The notes below the pieces were generated by a model. It was not told where the DNA came from. It saw only the letters and a program-made list of their open reading frames with translations, and did not search any database. From Ceratopteris richardii (Eukaryota; Streptophyta; Polypodiopsida; Polypodiales; Pteridaceae): a DNA stretch of 64,000 nucleotides. The DNA lies in assembly GCA_020310875.1 (NCBI GenBank), contig CM035432.1, positions 98,892,512 to 98,956,511 on the forward strand, written 5' to 3'. Positions 30,000 to 40,417 of this stretch are shown piece after piece (position 1 is the first letter of the stretch; each line of letters starts with the position of its first letter). Both the position numbers and the translations under genes were made by a program.

Positions 30000-30938
30000 A
30001 GGCTGCAAAGTTGCCTCATTCGGACCAGCACTAGATTGTCCACCTATAAAAAAGAGGCATCAAAGTATCATACATGTCTTTAGAGCTAACAGATGTCTCC
30101 TTAGTACATGAAAGCAATGGCTGAATAGCATCTTCCACAAAGACAACATCACGGCTAACCAGAATGCGTTTAGTCTGGATGATACAAACGATAGCCTTTA
30201 CTTTCAGAACTGTACCCAACAAAAATACATTTTACTGCCTTATCATCCAATTTTCTACGATGTTGTTCAGGCACTAGTGCATATGCCAAACAACCAAAAA
30301 CACGCAGATGAGCAACAGATGGCTTGCGGTCATGCCAAGCCTCATATGGCGTGATAGACTGCAGTGCTTTAGTGGGACACCTATTCAGTACATATGCTGC
30401 ACACATGACAACCTCAAGCCAGAAACTATGAGGTAAAGCCTGACTATTGACCATACACCTTGCCATCTCCATGAGAGACCTATTCTTCCGTTCAGCAACT
30501 CCATTCTGTTGAGGTGTATCCGGCACTGTACACTGGTGTTTTATCCCATGTTCAGCCAGAAATGCATTAAAATCAGAAGACATATATCCCCCCCCCTCGA
30601 TCAGAATGGAGGGTGCCCATTTTACATGCTAACAGATTTTCAGCCAAAACCAAAAACTGTTTAAAGCACATGAACACTTCGGACTTTTCTTTGAGTGGAT
30701 ATACCCATGCATGCCTGGAAAAATCATCAATGAAAGTCACGAAGTAAAGGTAATTTCCAAAAGAGGGTGTCTGCATAGGACCACAGACATAACTATGGAC
30801 AAGCTGCAATTTCTGTGTAGCCCCAACTGAACCATCTTTTGGAAAGGAGGAACACTGCATTTTGCCCAAAATAGAGCCTTCACAAACATGTTTTCCAGGT
30901 GCCTCAAGTTTGGGCAAAGAGGATACCATTTCAGATTT
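30000..30938 (-). pseudogene. Integrase of element B
   Basis: 30929-30573: zinc site residue HVCEGSILGK (second Cys of C-x2-C is Ser), then QLVHSYVCGPMQTPS in which the first catalytic Asp (HSDVCGP) is Tyr, and MGTLHSDRGGG with the second Asp. A frameshift in the G/C run near 30594-30600 follows. 30583-30170: TPQQNGVAERKNRSLMEMARC with the Glu, and PEQHRRKLDDKAVKCIFVGYSSESKGYRLY. The triad is therefore Y-D-E and inactive. Confidence 0.9.
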
Positions 30939-31440
30939 CTACAGGCGTAGCAAACTAGCAAAATTCAGATGACCAAAGCGTGCATGCCAAAGCTTTGCAT
31001 CTGACATAGCCTGAGAATTGTTTACTGCACATGCCAAATCATTTTCAGATCTTTCATAGTCTATGAGCTTATACAGCCCATGACATAAAATGCCAGAAGC
31101 AATAATCACATCGCCATTTGACAGATCATGAACTGTACACCTCTCATCAACAAATTTCACAACCAAGCCAATCTTGGCTAATGCAGAAACTGATAACAGG
31201 TTCTTTTTGATCCCTGGCACAAATAAAGCATCTGAAAAAGTGAAAGAACTACCATCAACAGTAGTCAAAATGATCTTACCAACTCCCATAACAGGATAAG
31301 AGGAGTTGTTGGCACATGTAACAGTATTCCCTGTAGGGGCAGGCTCGAGTGAAGAGAAGAAACTGTGCTGCGAGGTAATATGTTTGGTCGCCCCACTGTC
31401 AAAATGCCAAACATCTGAGTCTACTGCAGACATGCATTGC
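30939..31440 (-). pseudogene. Protease and GAG-pre of element B
   Basis: Continuous in frame with gag: WHFDSGATKHITSQHSFFSS holds the DSG active site (31392-31400), then DALFVPGIKKNLLSVSALAK, CHGLYKLIDYERS and KLWHARFGHLNFASLL. The frame ends in TAG at 30939-30941, the same stop codon as in element A (15008-15010). The protease itself looks intact. Confidence 0.9.
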
Positions 31441-32486
31441 TCATGAGAAGATGGGTCAAAATTACAGACAGTAGTAAACGCCCATTCTTCTTCCTGCACA
31501 AGATTTGCAGACTCTGTTTTTGGTGTAGAGGCCTCTGCAACAACCATTCCAGCCTCTTTCTTCTTTGCCTCTTTAGCAGCCAGTTTTGGACAGTTCTTTA
31601 TGATATGATCATTCCCTTTACAGTACTTACAAAACAGTTTCTGCTTTTCTGATTTCTTCTCATCTTTATCTTCCTTCTTCGAATATGCAGAATTAGCAGA
31701 TTTCTGCTTACTAGTTGAAGAGCTCCATTTTCCTTTGCCCTTCTGAGTAGCCAAGAAAGCTTGATCTGCAACTCGCATAATGGACCTGTTTTGCCTGGAC
31801 TGATCTTCCTGCAACAGAACAGAGACTAACTCCTCAAATGATAAGGCATTCAGATTGCCTTTCATCATCAACCGAAGAGTAGAAGCAAAACTCTGATATG
31901 AGTCAGGAAGACCATTCAGAACGGTCTGCACAAGCAAGCTATCTGGTATAACCTCATCAGTAGAAATCAACTGTTCCTTCAAGTCTTTGATCTTTGTTAG
32001 GAAACTGTCCATAGAATCACCTTCATTCATGTGCTCACTCTCCAACTATTTTCGGAGGTAAGCAACATGAGCCTCATTCCTAGCTTGGTACAATGTGGTA
32101 AGTGTATCCCAAGAATCCTTAGTTGTTCTGCAAGAGAGAATGTGAGGAATAATGGCACGTTTGACAGACAAAGCTATCAATGCATGTGCTTGGGCATCTC
32201 TACCATCCCAACGAATCTGCTTTGCAATAGGTGCAGCAGAAACAGCAACACGAACAAGAATCTGTGGAATATCATCTTCGACACCATCTTCATTAGCTCC
32301 AGCACCTGTATTTGCAGTACCTGTCATTACAGGTGTAACAGGACGTCTTTCAACACCCTGCACAATGTTCCACAATCCTTTTGCAACCAATACATGTCGC
32401 ATCATATAAGCCCATAATGGGTAGTTGGTACCATCCAACTTATCCTCAACAGCCAACATACGGAATACATCACTACTTTCAGCCAT
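31441..32486 (-). pseudogene. gag of element B
   Basis: Starts at MAESSDVFRML (32486). Amino region LDGTNYPLWAYMMRHVLVAKGLWNIVQG is the copia gag-like signature. An in-frame TAG at 32043-32045... precisely the codon ending the first 146 residues (stop at 32046-32048), stands where element A has a Gln codon (RKQLDNEH). After it the frame continues with DSFLTKIKDLKEQLIS, SYQSFASTLRLMMK and zinc knuckle CKYCKGNDHIIKNC (31590-31631), all C-x2-C-x4-H-x4-C residues present. One suppressed stop separates gag from a readable gag-protease frame. Confidence 0.92.
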
Positions 32487-32693
32487 GGCCAGTGACTAAA
32501 ATACCTTGATGCAGAAAATTGACTGTATCTCAAAAAGTTGAACGGAACTGCCCAGACGAATTCTGCTAGACCTGTAGCACACTTCGAGATGCTTAACTGG
32601 CGAACAGAAACTAGTATATTCCTTTGGCACAAAGAGACGAAATAGACTACAAAAGGAGGAGTGTCGACGACGCCCTAGATGAAGCGACGACCT

Positions 32694-32705
32694 GCTCTGA
32701 TACCA
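32694..32705 (-). promoter_or_regulatory. Primer binding site of element B
   Basis: GCTCTGATACCA on the plus strand, i.e. a perfect TGGTATCAGAGC for initiator tRNA-Met, two bases from the 5' LTR. Confidence 0.92.
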
Positions 32706-32707
32706 AT

Positions 32708-32937
32708 TGTTGGAGTTAGACATCAGCGGAAGCACGCGAACAGCACAAGGAAGAAGAAGAAGCTTGGAGCACAAACACACAATACTCACTGTATTACTAG
32801 AGAATGTACAAAGATAAGTAGCCCAATAGGGCAATAGGCGTATATACAAGCGGGGGGAAAAAACCTCCAAAAGAGGGAAAAAAGTGCCCCGGCGGCCCTA
32901 ATGTGTTCACACACATCACTACCTAAATATATCAACA
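32708..32937 (-). repeat. 5' LTR of element B
   Basis: TGTTGGAGTTAGACATC to ATATCAACA on the plus strand. About 15 differences from the 3' LTR, many of them C/T or G/A. Confidence 0.94.
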
Positions 32938-32942
32938 TAAAA
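32938..32942. repeat. Target-site duplication of element B (right copy)
   Basis: TAAAA, matching 27952-27956. Relic I-h sequence resumes with gtcatgaagtaaa directly after it. Confidence 0.92.
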
Positions 32943-33023
32943 GTCATGAAGTAAATCTAGTTCCCAAAAGAAGGTGTCTGCATAGAACCACGGACGTCAC
33001 CATGTAGCTAACAAAGCTATAAT

Positions 33024-33290
33024 TTATGAGCAGCTCGAACTTAACCTTCCTCTGGGGAGGATAAATGTTGCATGTTTTTCCAAAATATAGCCTTCATAGA
33101 CACGTTTACAAGGTGCCTCAAGTTTGGGTAGAGAGGATACCATTTCATAATTTTGCTGGCATAGCAAACTAGCAAAATCTGGATGACCAAAGCCTGGATG
33201 CCGAAGCTTTTCATCTGAGATAGCGTGAGAATCTTGAAGTGCACATGCTGAATCATTCATAGATTTTGCATAGTCTATGATCTTATACAA
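33024..33290 (-). pseudogene. GAG-pre-integrase relic of I-h
   Basis: 88 open codons: DYAKSMNDSACALQDSHAISDEKLRHPGFGHPDFASLL, where LWHA of the zinc site has changed to LRHP, then LEAPCKRVYEGYILEK. Differs from the 197-463 and 3187-3453 copies by a few residues only. Confidence 0.75.
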
Positions 33291-33603
33291 GCCATGATAT
33301 AAAATCGATAAGCAATAATAACATTGCCATTTGAGATATCATGATCTTTAGATCTCTCATCAACAAATCCAAGCCAATCTTGGATAATGATGAAAACTCA
33401 CAATAGAGTTTTCTTGATCCTTGATACATATAAAGCATTTGACAATGTGAAAGAACTACCATCAGTAGTATTCACAATGATCTTACCAACTCCCATTATA
33501 GGATAAGATGATTTGTTAGTGCATGTCATAAGTACCAAACATCTAAGTCAACTCCAAATGTAGAGTGCTCATGAGAAGAAATACAAGCCTCATTTCTTGC
33601 TTG

Positions 33604-33948
33604 TTATAAAGTCGTAAGTGTATCCCAAGCATCCTTTTCTATTTTGCAGGAGTGAGTGTTGGGGATAATGGCATGCTTAATAGACAAAGCTATCAATGCA
33701 TGTGCCTTAGCATCTCCTTCATCCCAAAGAAGTTGCTCTAGAGTAGGTGCAACAAGAACCACAACACAAAAAGGAACTTGAAGATCGTCATCTTTGATGC
33801 CATGTGCATGAGCTTCAATCATTGTATTTGCAAGTGTAGTATGAGGTTTTTTAACACCCTCCACAATATCCACATTCCTAATTTTGCTACCATTACATGA
33901 CCTATCTTCAACAACCACCATACGAAGTACATCATTGCTTTTAGCCAT
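33604..33948 (-). pseudogene. gag amino-terminal relic of I-h
   Basis: Start MAKSNDVLRMVVVEDRS at about 33948. Same architecture and same internal losses as 3762-4106. Ends KDAWDTLTTL followed by a stop. A duplicate, not an independent insertion, because the flanking PBS deletion is shared. Confidence 0.75.
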
Positions 33949-34430
33949 CGCCACTCGTTGAATAGCCTGATGCAAAAAAGTTAATTGTATCTCGAAAGTT
34001 GAATAGAACTATCGTGTTGAGCTTTGCTAAACCTGTGGGAGTGTTTGAGGAGCTTGTACTAGCGAGCTAAAACCTGTATATATGTTTGGCACAAAAGGAC
34101 AAAATAGCTTGCATAGGCATTGAGATAGTGCGTTTGGAGGCTAAAATGAGCCTAGATCAAGATTTTGGTGCCACAAAGCAAAGCTGTTTCGAACTCCCAA
34201 TCACCTTGAGTATGCTCTGCATATCTCGTGTGATTCTAAGATTGTGAATGGAGGGGTGTTGAAGAAGCTTTGGATGAAGGGAGGGGTGTTGAAGAAGAAG
34301 AAGAAGCTTGGAGCACAAGAGGACAGTGAATGCGTAATCAAGTGAATGTACAAAAGAGCGCTAACCCATTAGGGTTATAGGTGTATATAGAAGCCGGGGG
34401 GAAAAACCTCCTAAAGAGGGAAAACCAATC

Positions 34431-34607
34431 TGCATACACCGCGTGAAATCTGGATTTGAGTGAATCGGAATTGGTGTTCTTGTGAAGTTCCATAATTTGA
34501 CTTTCGATCACTATTGCAGGACTGTATGGATCATACATTATTCTGCACACATGGTTAGTTTTTCTTTTCTTTTTGTTTTTTTTTTAAATCATACATTGTC
34601 CTACTAT
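34431..34607. other. Spacer with T-rich tract between I-h and I-i
   Basis: Similar to 25015-25170 and 35300-35465: tggatttgagtg, ggtgttcttgtgaagttcc, and a cttttctttttgtttttttttt run (34562-34585). No gene. Confidence 0.5.
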
Positions 34608-35283
34608 CCCTCAAATGTTAAGGCATTTGGATTGCCTTTCTTCGTGGATTGAATAATAGACCCACCTCCCAGCCATCGTGAGCTTCTACGGAGTACTCAT
34701 TCTTGCCTATACGGGTGCCAGTTGAATAGAACTATGTATTGTATCTCCAAAGGTTGAATAGAACTATCGTGTTGAGCTTTGCTAAATCTGTAGGAGTGTT
34801 TGAGGAGCTTCTACTAGCGAGCCAAAACTTGTATATATATTTGGCACAAAAGGACAAAATATCTCGCATAGGCACTGAGATAGTGCATTTGGAGGTCGAA
34901 ATGAGCTCAGACCAAGATTGTGGTGCCACAAAGCGAAGCTGTTTTGAACTCCCAATTGCCTTGAGTATGCTCAGCATATCTCGTGTGATTCTAAGATTGT
35001 GAATGAAGGGGTGTTGAAGAAGCTCTGGATGAAGCAACAACCTGGTCTGATACCAAATGTTGGGCTTTGATGTCTGTGAGAGCACAGGAAGAGCACAACG
35101 AAGAAGAAGAATCTTGGAGCACAAGAGGACAGTGAATGAATAATCAAGTGAAAGTACAAAAGAGTGCTAACCCATTAGGGTTATAGGCGTATATAGAAGC
35201 CAGGGGAAAAACCTCCTAAAGAGGGAAAAGAGTTCCCTAGTGGCCCTAAGTGTGCTCACACCCATCGCTACCAAAAAATATCA
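34608..35283 (-). mobile_element. Family I relic I-i: leader, primer site and 5' LTR
   Basis: Direct duplicate of 24325-24993. Contains leader (34739-35043), primer binding complement ggtctgatacca (35044-35055) and LTR (35058-35283, TGTTGGGCTTTGATG to ATATCA). No gag body follows on its left except the 130-base gag scrap at 34608-34740. Confidence 0.8.
35058..35283 (-). repeat. 5' LTR of relic I-i
   Basis: 226 bases, same LTR subfamily as 24759-24993, but with a shorter GAA run (two to three units near 35100-35110). Confidence 0.8.
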
Positions 35284-35563
35284 ATGCCAATTATCCACAT
35301 AAACTAATCTGCATACACATGATGAAATATAGATTTGAGTGGATTGGAATTGGTGTTCTTATGAAGTTCAATAATTTGACTTTTGATCACTTTTCTAGGA
35401 CTCTATGATCATACATTATTCTGCACACATGGTTAGTTTTTCTTTTCTTTTTTTTATTTTAAAAATAAACTTTGCGTTGCAACTTTGATTATGCAGCATT
35501 AGCAGATTTTTGCTTGCTAGTAGATGAGCTCTAAACTGAATGAATTACCAAATGAAATACTAA
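35284..35563. other. Spacer duplicated from 24994-25273
   Basis: Same arrangement as the first copy: T-rich tract near 35440-35462 and a short gag scrap (agcagatttttgcttgctag). No gene. Confidence 0.5.
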
Positions 35564-36175
35564 GAGATGAAGCTTGTAGCACAAATCTAAACTGAATGAA
35601 TTACCAAATGAATGCTTAGAAGATCAGTAACCCATTAGGGTTATATGCATGTATACAAGCGAAGTAAAAAAACATCCTAAAGAGGGAAAAAAGTGCCTTG
35701 GTGATCCTAAGTGTGTTCACACACATCGCTACAAAAATATATCAATAAATGCTTCTCGGGATGATGCATTGAACAAGGAGCTGGCACTTATGTATAAGGA
35801 AGTGGCAAGTTATGTGGAAAGAGATCAATCCACAAAAGGAAGTAAGCACAAAGCTTTGTGGAAATCTTTGAACTTCTCCCTCGGTAGAGCCTTTGTGATA
35901 AGGCTTGCAATGTTACCCTTTGTGGGCACATATGCCAAACTGATCTATCCAACAACACAATCTGAGTTTTAAAAAGCATGTAAATCTAGTAGTAATGATC
36001 AACCCTTGGGATAAAACAATTCAAGCATTCGGTTACCACTCAACTAGTGAAAGATTTGCTTAACCATCTACAAATGCTCGACACTTGGGCAATGCATAAA
36101 CCTACTCATCTAAGAGATAGATAAATACTAAATATAATGCCATGTTATGCATAAGTACATCAAGCACCAACCATC

Positions 36176-36840
36176 CTACTCATAGAGAACAACATCAAAT
36201 GCATCTCTAGCATCATGAAGACCCGACCGTAAACCTATTTCCATAGGATTGTCAATAAGTTTGCAATCTTCAAAGATGAAACACTGCAATAATCCATCAA
36301 TGTATTTTGTTTGACACAAAGCTATTCCTCCAACAACTTGCATCAATTGGATGCCCAAAAAATGATGCAAATGCCCCAAATCTGGCATCTCAAAAGAGGC
36401 ATGTAGATCCGCCTTAAATTCAATAATATGATTCTCATTAGGATGAGTGATTAGTGTGTCATCAACATACACAAAAATGACAATAGGTACATCATCTGCA
36501 TGCTTAACATATAAGGTGCTCTCAATTGGACTTTTCTCAAAACCATGTGCAATCAAGTAGGCATATATTGTATCACACCAAGCACATCGTGCTTACATCA
36601 AACAATATAATGCGTTTCTCAACCTGCACACTTTGTTTCCATACATTTGTGCACAAAACCATGGGGCCAAAATACATACAATTCTTCATGTAAGTCACCA
36701 CTCAAAAATGCATTTCTAATATCCAATTGATGAACATTCCAACCATGATGAAATATTTGCAAGTGCACAAATGCTGTGTATGGTGGTCATTTGGCAAGTG
36801 GGTGCAAAGGTCTCATCAAAATCAATGCATCTCTCTTGAG
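36176..36840 (-). pseudogene. Reverse transcriptase relic of I-j
   Basis: 36556-36176 is open: IAHGFEKSPIESTLYVKHADDVPIVIFVYVDDTLITHPNE with catalytic YVDD and LGHLHHFLGIQLMQVVGGIALCQTKYIDGLL. A deletion near 36845-36850 removes the KWVYKLKHK to KARLVA segment. The LDIRNAFL-like region is near 36725-36710. Dead. Confidence 0.78.
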
Positions 36841-36924
36841 CATAACCCATTTAGTGTGAATAGCCTCTTTTCCTAGTGGCAATTCACATAAAGAACAAGT
36901 ACCATTCTTCATAATAACATTAAA

Positions 36925-37937
36925 TTATGATTGCGTAACAACCATCCAATTTTTTAAATTTTGTGTTTCATCAAAAGAAGCAGGCTCACTCTCATTAGAA
37001 AGACTAGAGATGGCAATCGCATAGAAATTTGATGCAAACAAAGCACTATGAGAGCATGAATGAGTATGATATGATAGAGGTGCATCTAATTTACTATCTT
37101 CCAAAGTCTGTGCTATCCATTTAGGCATATTTTTTCCTCCTCTATGCTAGCCCTCTCATCAACAAGTACATCATGTAAATCTACATCAGAAATGGAATGA
37201 TTTGGATCATCATGTGGAACTTGTGAAAGCTTAGACTTACCTCATTTGGACAAGCACTTGACTTTCCACCTATAAAAAGAGGCAAGAAAGCGTCATACAA
37301 ATCTTTAGATCTAATTGAAGTCTCCTTGGCACATGAAAGTAATGGCTGAATTGCATCTTCCACAAAAACATCATCACAACTAACTCAAATTTGTTTAGTC
37401 TGTGGATGGTACAGAGAATAGAGTTTGATTTCAATACTATACCCAACAAAAATACATTTTAGTGCTTTATAATGAAATCCTGATTTGTTGATTAGGCACT
37501 AAAGCATATGCAAGAGAACCAAAAACACACAAATGAGCAATATATGGCTTGCAACCATGCCAAGCCTTATATGGAGTGATGGTAAGTACATATGTTGCAC
37601 ACATAATTGCCTCAAGCTAGAAGCTATGTGGTAAAGCTTGATTTTTGACCATATGCCCCACCATCTGCATGAGAGACCTATTTTTTCTTTCAACTCCATT
37701 TTGTTGAGGTTCATGTGGCATTGTACACTGATGTTTTATCCCACACTCAGTCAGAAATGCATTTAAATCAAAATACATGTATCCAATCCCCTTGATGAGA
37801 ACAGAGGGCGCCCAATTTAGATGCTGATAGATTTTTGGCCATAAGCAGAATCTCTTTGAAGCACCTAAACACTTGGGAATTTTCTTTCAATGGAGACATG
37901 CATGCATGCTCGGAGAAATCTTTGAAGCACCTAAACA
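36925..37937 (-). pseudogene. Linker and integrase relic of I-j
   Basis: 37128-36925 and 37363-37181 are the linker. 37714-37499 spans the post-Glu integrase with a deletion at 37580 relative to I-h. 37959-37768 has MFRCFKDFSEHACMSPLKENSQVFRCFKE, a rearranged piece of the core containing the FIDDFSRHAW equivalent. Confidence 0.7.
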
Positions 37938-38306
37938 TCATCCAAAGGTAGCGTACCAAGTTTCACATTCATCAATGGAATGGTACTGGTCAGTATTGAA
38001 ACTTTAACATGTTCACTATCAAGATTGTAATCTATTCAAGAAGTAGAGCAAGATGAAAGAATGGTTAAGAATCTGTTCAATTTTGATGCATCTGCTGTAT
38101 TCTTGTCTTACGTCATTCTTGAATATTCCTTTTATGTAATAGAGGAGGAAGATATGTCTGTGCTCCTCTTTTAGTGTGCGAGTGTGTGACTGAGCTCTCT
38201 TCCTTATCTCTTTTCTCGTGACATCGTGTCAGAGGCTGTAGAGAGATCGTGGAGAAGGAAGATAGTGAAGAGCACACGAGAAGGCATGGAGACATCGTGC
38301 TTCATA
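37938..38306. other. Unassigned DNA, possibly family II 5' end
   Basis: Lies directly upstream of the family II leader. It has features expected of an LTR end (TATA-poor, a ctctgtgctcctctttt block, GC-richer tail), but no matching second copy and no primer binding site, so the assignment is only a guess. No gene seen. Confidence 0.35.
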
Positions 38307-38553
38307 AACAACCTCGAATTGCTATGAAATTTGGTGTGAAGGTAGAAGGCCTCAAAATATTTTCGACTGCTTACCCTTAAGGGTCACTTGTTTTGGTCAA
38401 ATATTCGAGATCTATAATTTCAAGCGATTCCGTGTGTTCTTCATGCACGAAAACTGTGTCTTTCTGAGATCAAAATGTCACATCACAGTGTGATAGTCTT
38501 CAAGTCGAGGTATTGTTTCTAGTGTTTTTACGGTGTTGTGAACTCCTCCAAAA

Positions 38554-39470
38554 ATGGCAAATGGTGATGAAATGAGTCAACCTATAAGTGATAAGTTGGA
38601 CAATAACAACTTTTATCCTTGGAGATTCAAAATGATTAGTTTCTTGATCGGAAAAGGCTACTAAGAGTACACCAAAGGAGAGAATGAAATTTCTCTGTAG
38701 TTGTGATAGAGGAATTGGACTGCAGACCACTTAGGGACATATGAAGAATGAAATCAAGGGGCATGAAAGGTAATGTATTAGCTACATATTAGCATACAAG
38801 ATAGCATGATTGGGCACATACAAGATTGCAAAACACCGAAAGTACAGTTCAGTCACATTGTATGAGACCCATACAAAGGCACAGAAGTCGCAAGTCAAGA
38901 ACGAGCTACATACACTGGAAAAAGAGAGGATGTTGGTTAGCGACTACACCCTAAAAATCAAAAGCATATGTGAGTCACTTACATCTATTGGCTTCAATCT
39001 AGATGATGATGATAAGGTGGAAGCATGCCTTTGTGGTTTAGGAACTGCATATAAGCAGTTCGAAACTTCTATTTAGACCAAGGAAAGCATTCTGAATTTT
39101 GATGATCTAGTATCCATGCTGATAATTAAAGAAAAGAATCTTGGTGAGGTCTCAAACTCCCAATGAAAACCTAGTTCTGGGCACCTATTCTATTGTGGTA
39201 GACAAAGAGACAAAGGTAGAGGTTTTGGAAGTGGAAGAGGAAATAGTAACCAAGAACAAGGTCAACAAGAGAATCATGTAGGAGGTAGACGATGGTTTTG
39301 AGGCAAGGGGAGCCAAAGAGACTGCATAAACTTTCAAAGAGATGATTCATGTAATGATAGTAAAGAATGTTCGAATCATGGTAAACCTGGTCACTTTGAA
39401 AGTGATTGCAAGTTGAAGAATCAAAATAACAAAAGGCAACAAAACAACTATGCATCCACAAGTGCAGATG
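38554..39470 (+). pseudogene. Family II gag relic in II-c
   Basis: 38810-39076 is open and encodes YETHTKAQKSQVKNELHTLEKERMLVSDYTLK...SIGFNLDDDDKVEACLCGLG. Stops follow at 39074 and 39163. The RG-rich region is near 39205-39310. Zinc knuckle near 39368-39415 reads CSNHGKPGHFESDC, missing the second Cys exactly as in II-a, so both descend from one defective copy. Confidence 0.78.
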
Positions 39471-39529
39471 ATTGGAAGAAGCTATTAATGGTCCAACATC
39501 ACAGATGATTGGAAGAAGCTATTAATGTT

Positions 39530-40170
39530 TCAAAATCGAATGGTATTGTCGAGTATACTGATTCATGTGCCTCAAATCACATGACGAGCCATGCAAAATG
39601 GTTTGGTAGTTTGTAGAAATTATTTCTTCCGATACTTGTTGAAACAAGGGATCACACATCACATCTTATAGAGGATATAGGAAACATAGAAATATCTATG
39701 GAGGATAGGAAGATAAAAGATCTTAAGGATGTGCTACATGTCTTGAATATAACAAAGAACATGGTTTCTATTTGACAAATGGTTGAACAGGGATTACAAG
39801 TAAGCTTCAATGCTGATGGTCTATATGTAGAAGAGTAAAAATAGAATGGAAGGTTGATTGCCAAAGAGAACAAAGTTGGTAGGATGTTCGCCTTGAGTGT
39901 GAAAATTACTGAAATTAATGCAGTCATCTTTGCAAAAGGTGCAAGTGTTATTGATGATATAGAGATTTGGCACAAGTGAATTGTACATGCAAATTTATAG
40001 AGGCTGAAATTGATGCAATCAAAGGAGCTTCTCAATGGACTACCACATTTCAAGGTTGCACATATGCAAAATGTATGTGAGAAAGGCACATGTAGATGAT
40101 ACAAGGAGAAGTGAGCCAGGATCAAGAAGATCTGGGAGGATGCAAAATTCAGTGCAATGATTGATGTATG
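39530..40170 (+). pseudogene. Protease, GAG-pre and linker fusion in II-c
   Basis: Protease start reads EYTDSCASNHMTSHAKWF, with DSC in place of DSG and D retained. GAG-pre (KNMVSI, VEQGLQVSFNADGLYVEE) follows with stops. Near 40030-40110 the LPHFKVAHMQNVCE segment, just before the integrase zinc C-x2-C, is joined to TCR*YKEK-like linker sequence. Integrase and most of the linker are missing. Confidence 0.72.
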
Positions 40171-40417
40171 AACAACCTCGAATTGCTATGAAATTTGGTG
40201 TGAAGGTAGAAGGCCTCAAAATATTTTCGACTGCTAACCCTTAAGGGTCACTTGTTTTGCTCAAATATTTGAGATCTAGAGTTTCAAGCGATTCTGTGTA
40301 CTGTTCATACACAAAAACGGTGTCTTTTTTAGCTCAAAATGTCACATCACAGTGTGATATTGTTCAAGTAGATGTACTGTTTCTAGTGTTTTTACGGTGT
40401 CGTGAACTGCTGCAAGA

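Larger units (their letters stand above)
27957..32937 (-). mobile_element. Element B: full-length family I copia with TSD
   Basis: A 4981-bp element with 231- and 230-bp LTRs, primer site, gag, protease, integrase, RT, RNase H and polypurine tract, flanked by TAAAA on both sides. It sits inside relic I-h; the intact target is seen at 3098-3115 in I-c. The two LTRs differ at roughly 15 positions by eye, so the insertion is old but the youngest family I event here. About five in-frame TAG codons and several frameshifts disable it. It is the best reference for the family I relics. Confidence 0.96.
32938..34430 (-). mobile_element. Relic I-h, right part (integrase to 5' LTR)
   Basis: Continuation of I-h after the element B insertion: rest of integrase (to 33010), GAG-pre (33290-33024), protease (33310-33570), deletion of the zinc-knuckle region near 33575-33590, gag (33948-33604), leader (33960-34285) and 5' LTR remnant (about 34290-34430). 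Nearly identical to I-c 3105-4580, including the loss of primer site and outer LTR. Confidence 0.87.
35564..37937 (-). mobile_element. Family I relic I-j (3' LTR to integrase)
   Basis: Duplicate of I-h left part: 3' LTR (35564-35747), RNase H (35758-36150, with a larger deletion near 35957), RT (36176-36840), linker (36925-37363), integrase (37400-37937). It ends at 37937 after a small internal repeat (tttgaagcacctaaaca occurs at 37854 and 37920), then leaves family I. No element B insertion here. Confidence 0.85.
38307..40170 (+). mobile_element. Family II copia relic II-c, integrase-deleted
   Basis: Leader (38307-38553), gag from ATG 38554, protease (about 39530-39800), GAG-pre (to about 40080), then a fusion to linker sequence (40085-40165) that skips integrase. 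It ends at gattgatgtatg, where the next unit (II-d) starts with the same leader. Its gag-protease part matches II-a closely. Confidence 0.82.

Noticed and set aside
37938-38306. 5' LTR of family II
   Set aside because: No second copy, no TG...CA pair that I can fix and no primer binding site next to the leader, so I did not call it an LTR.
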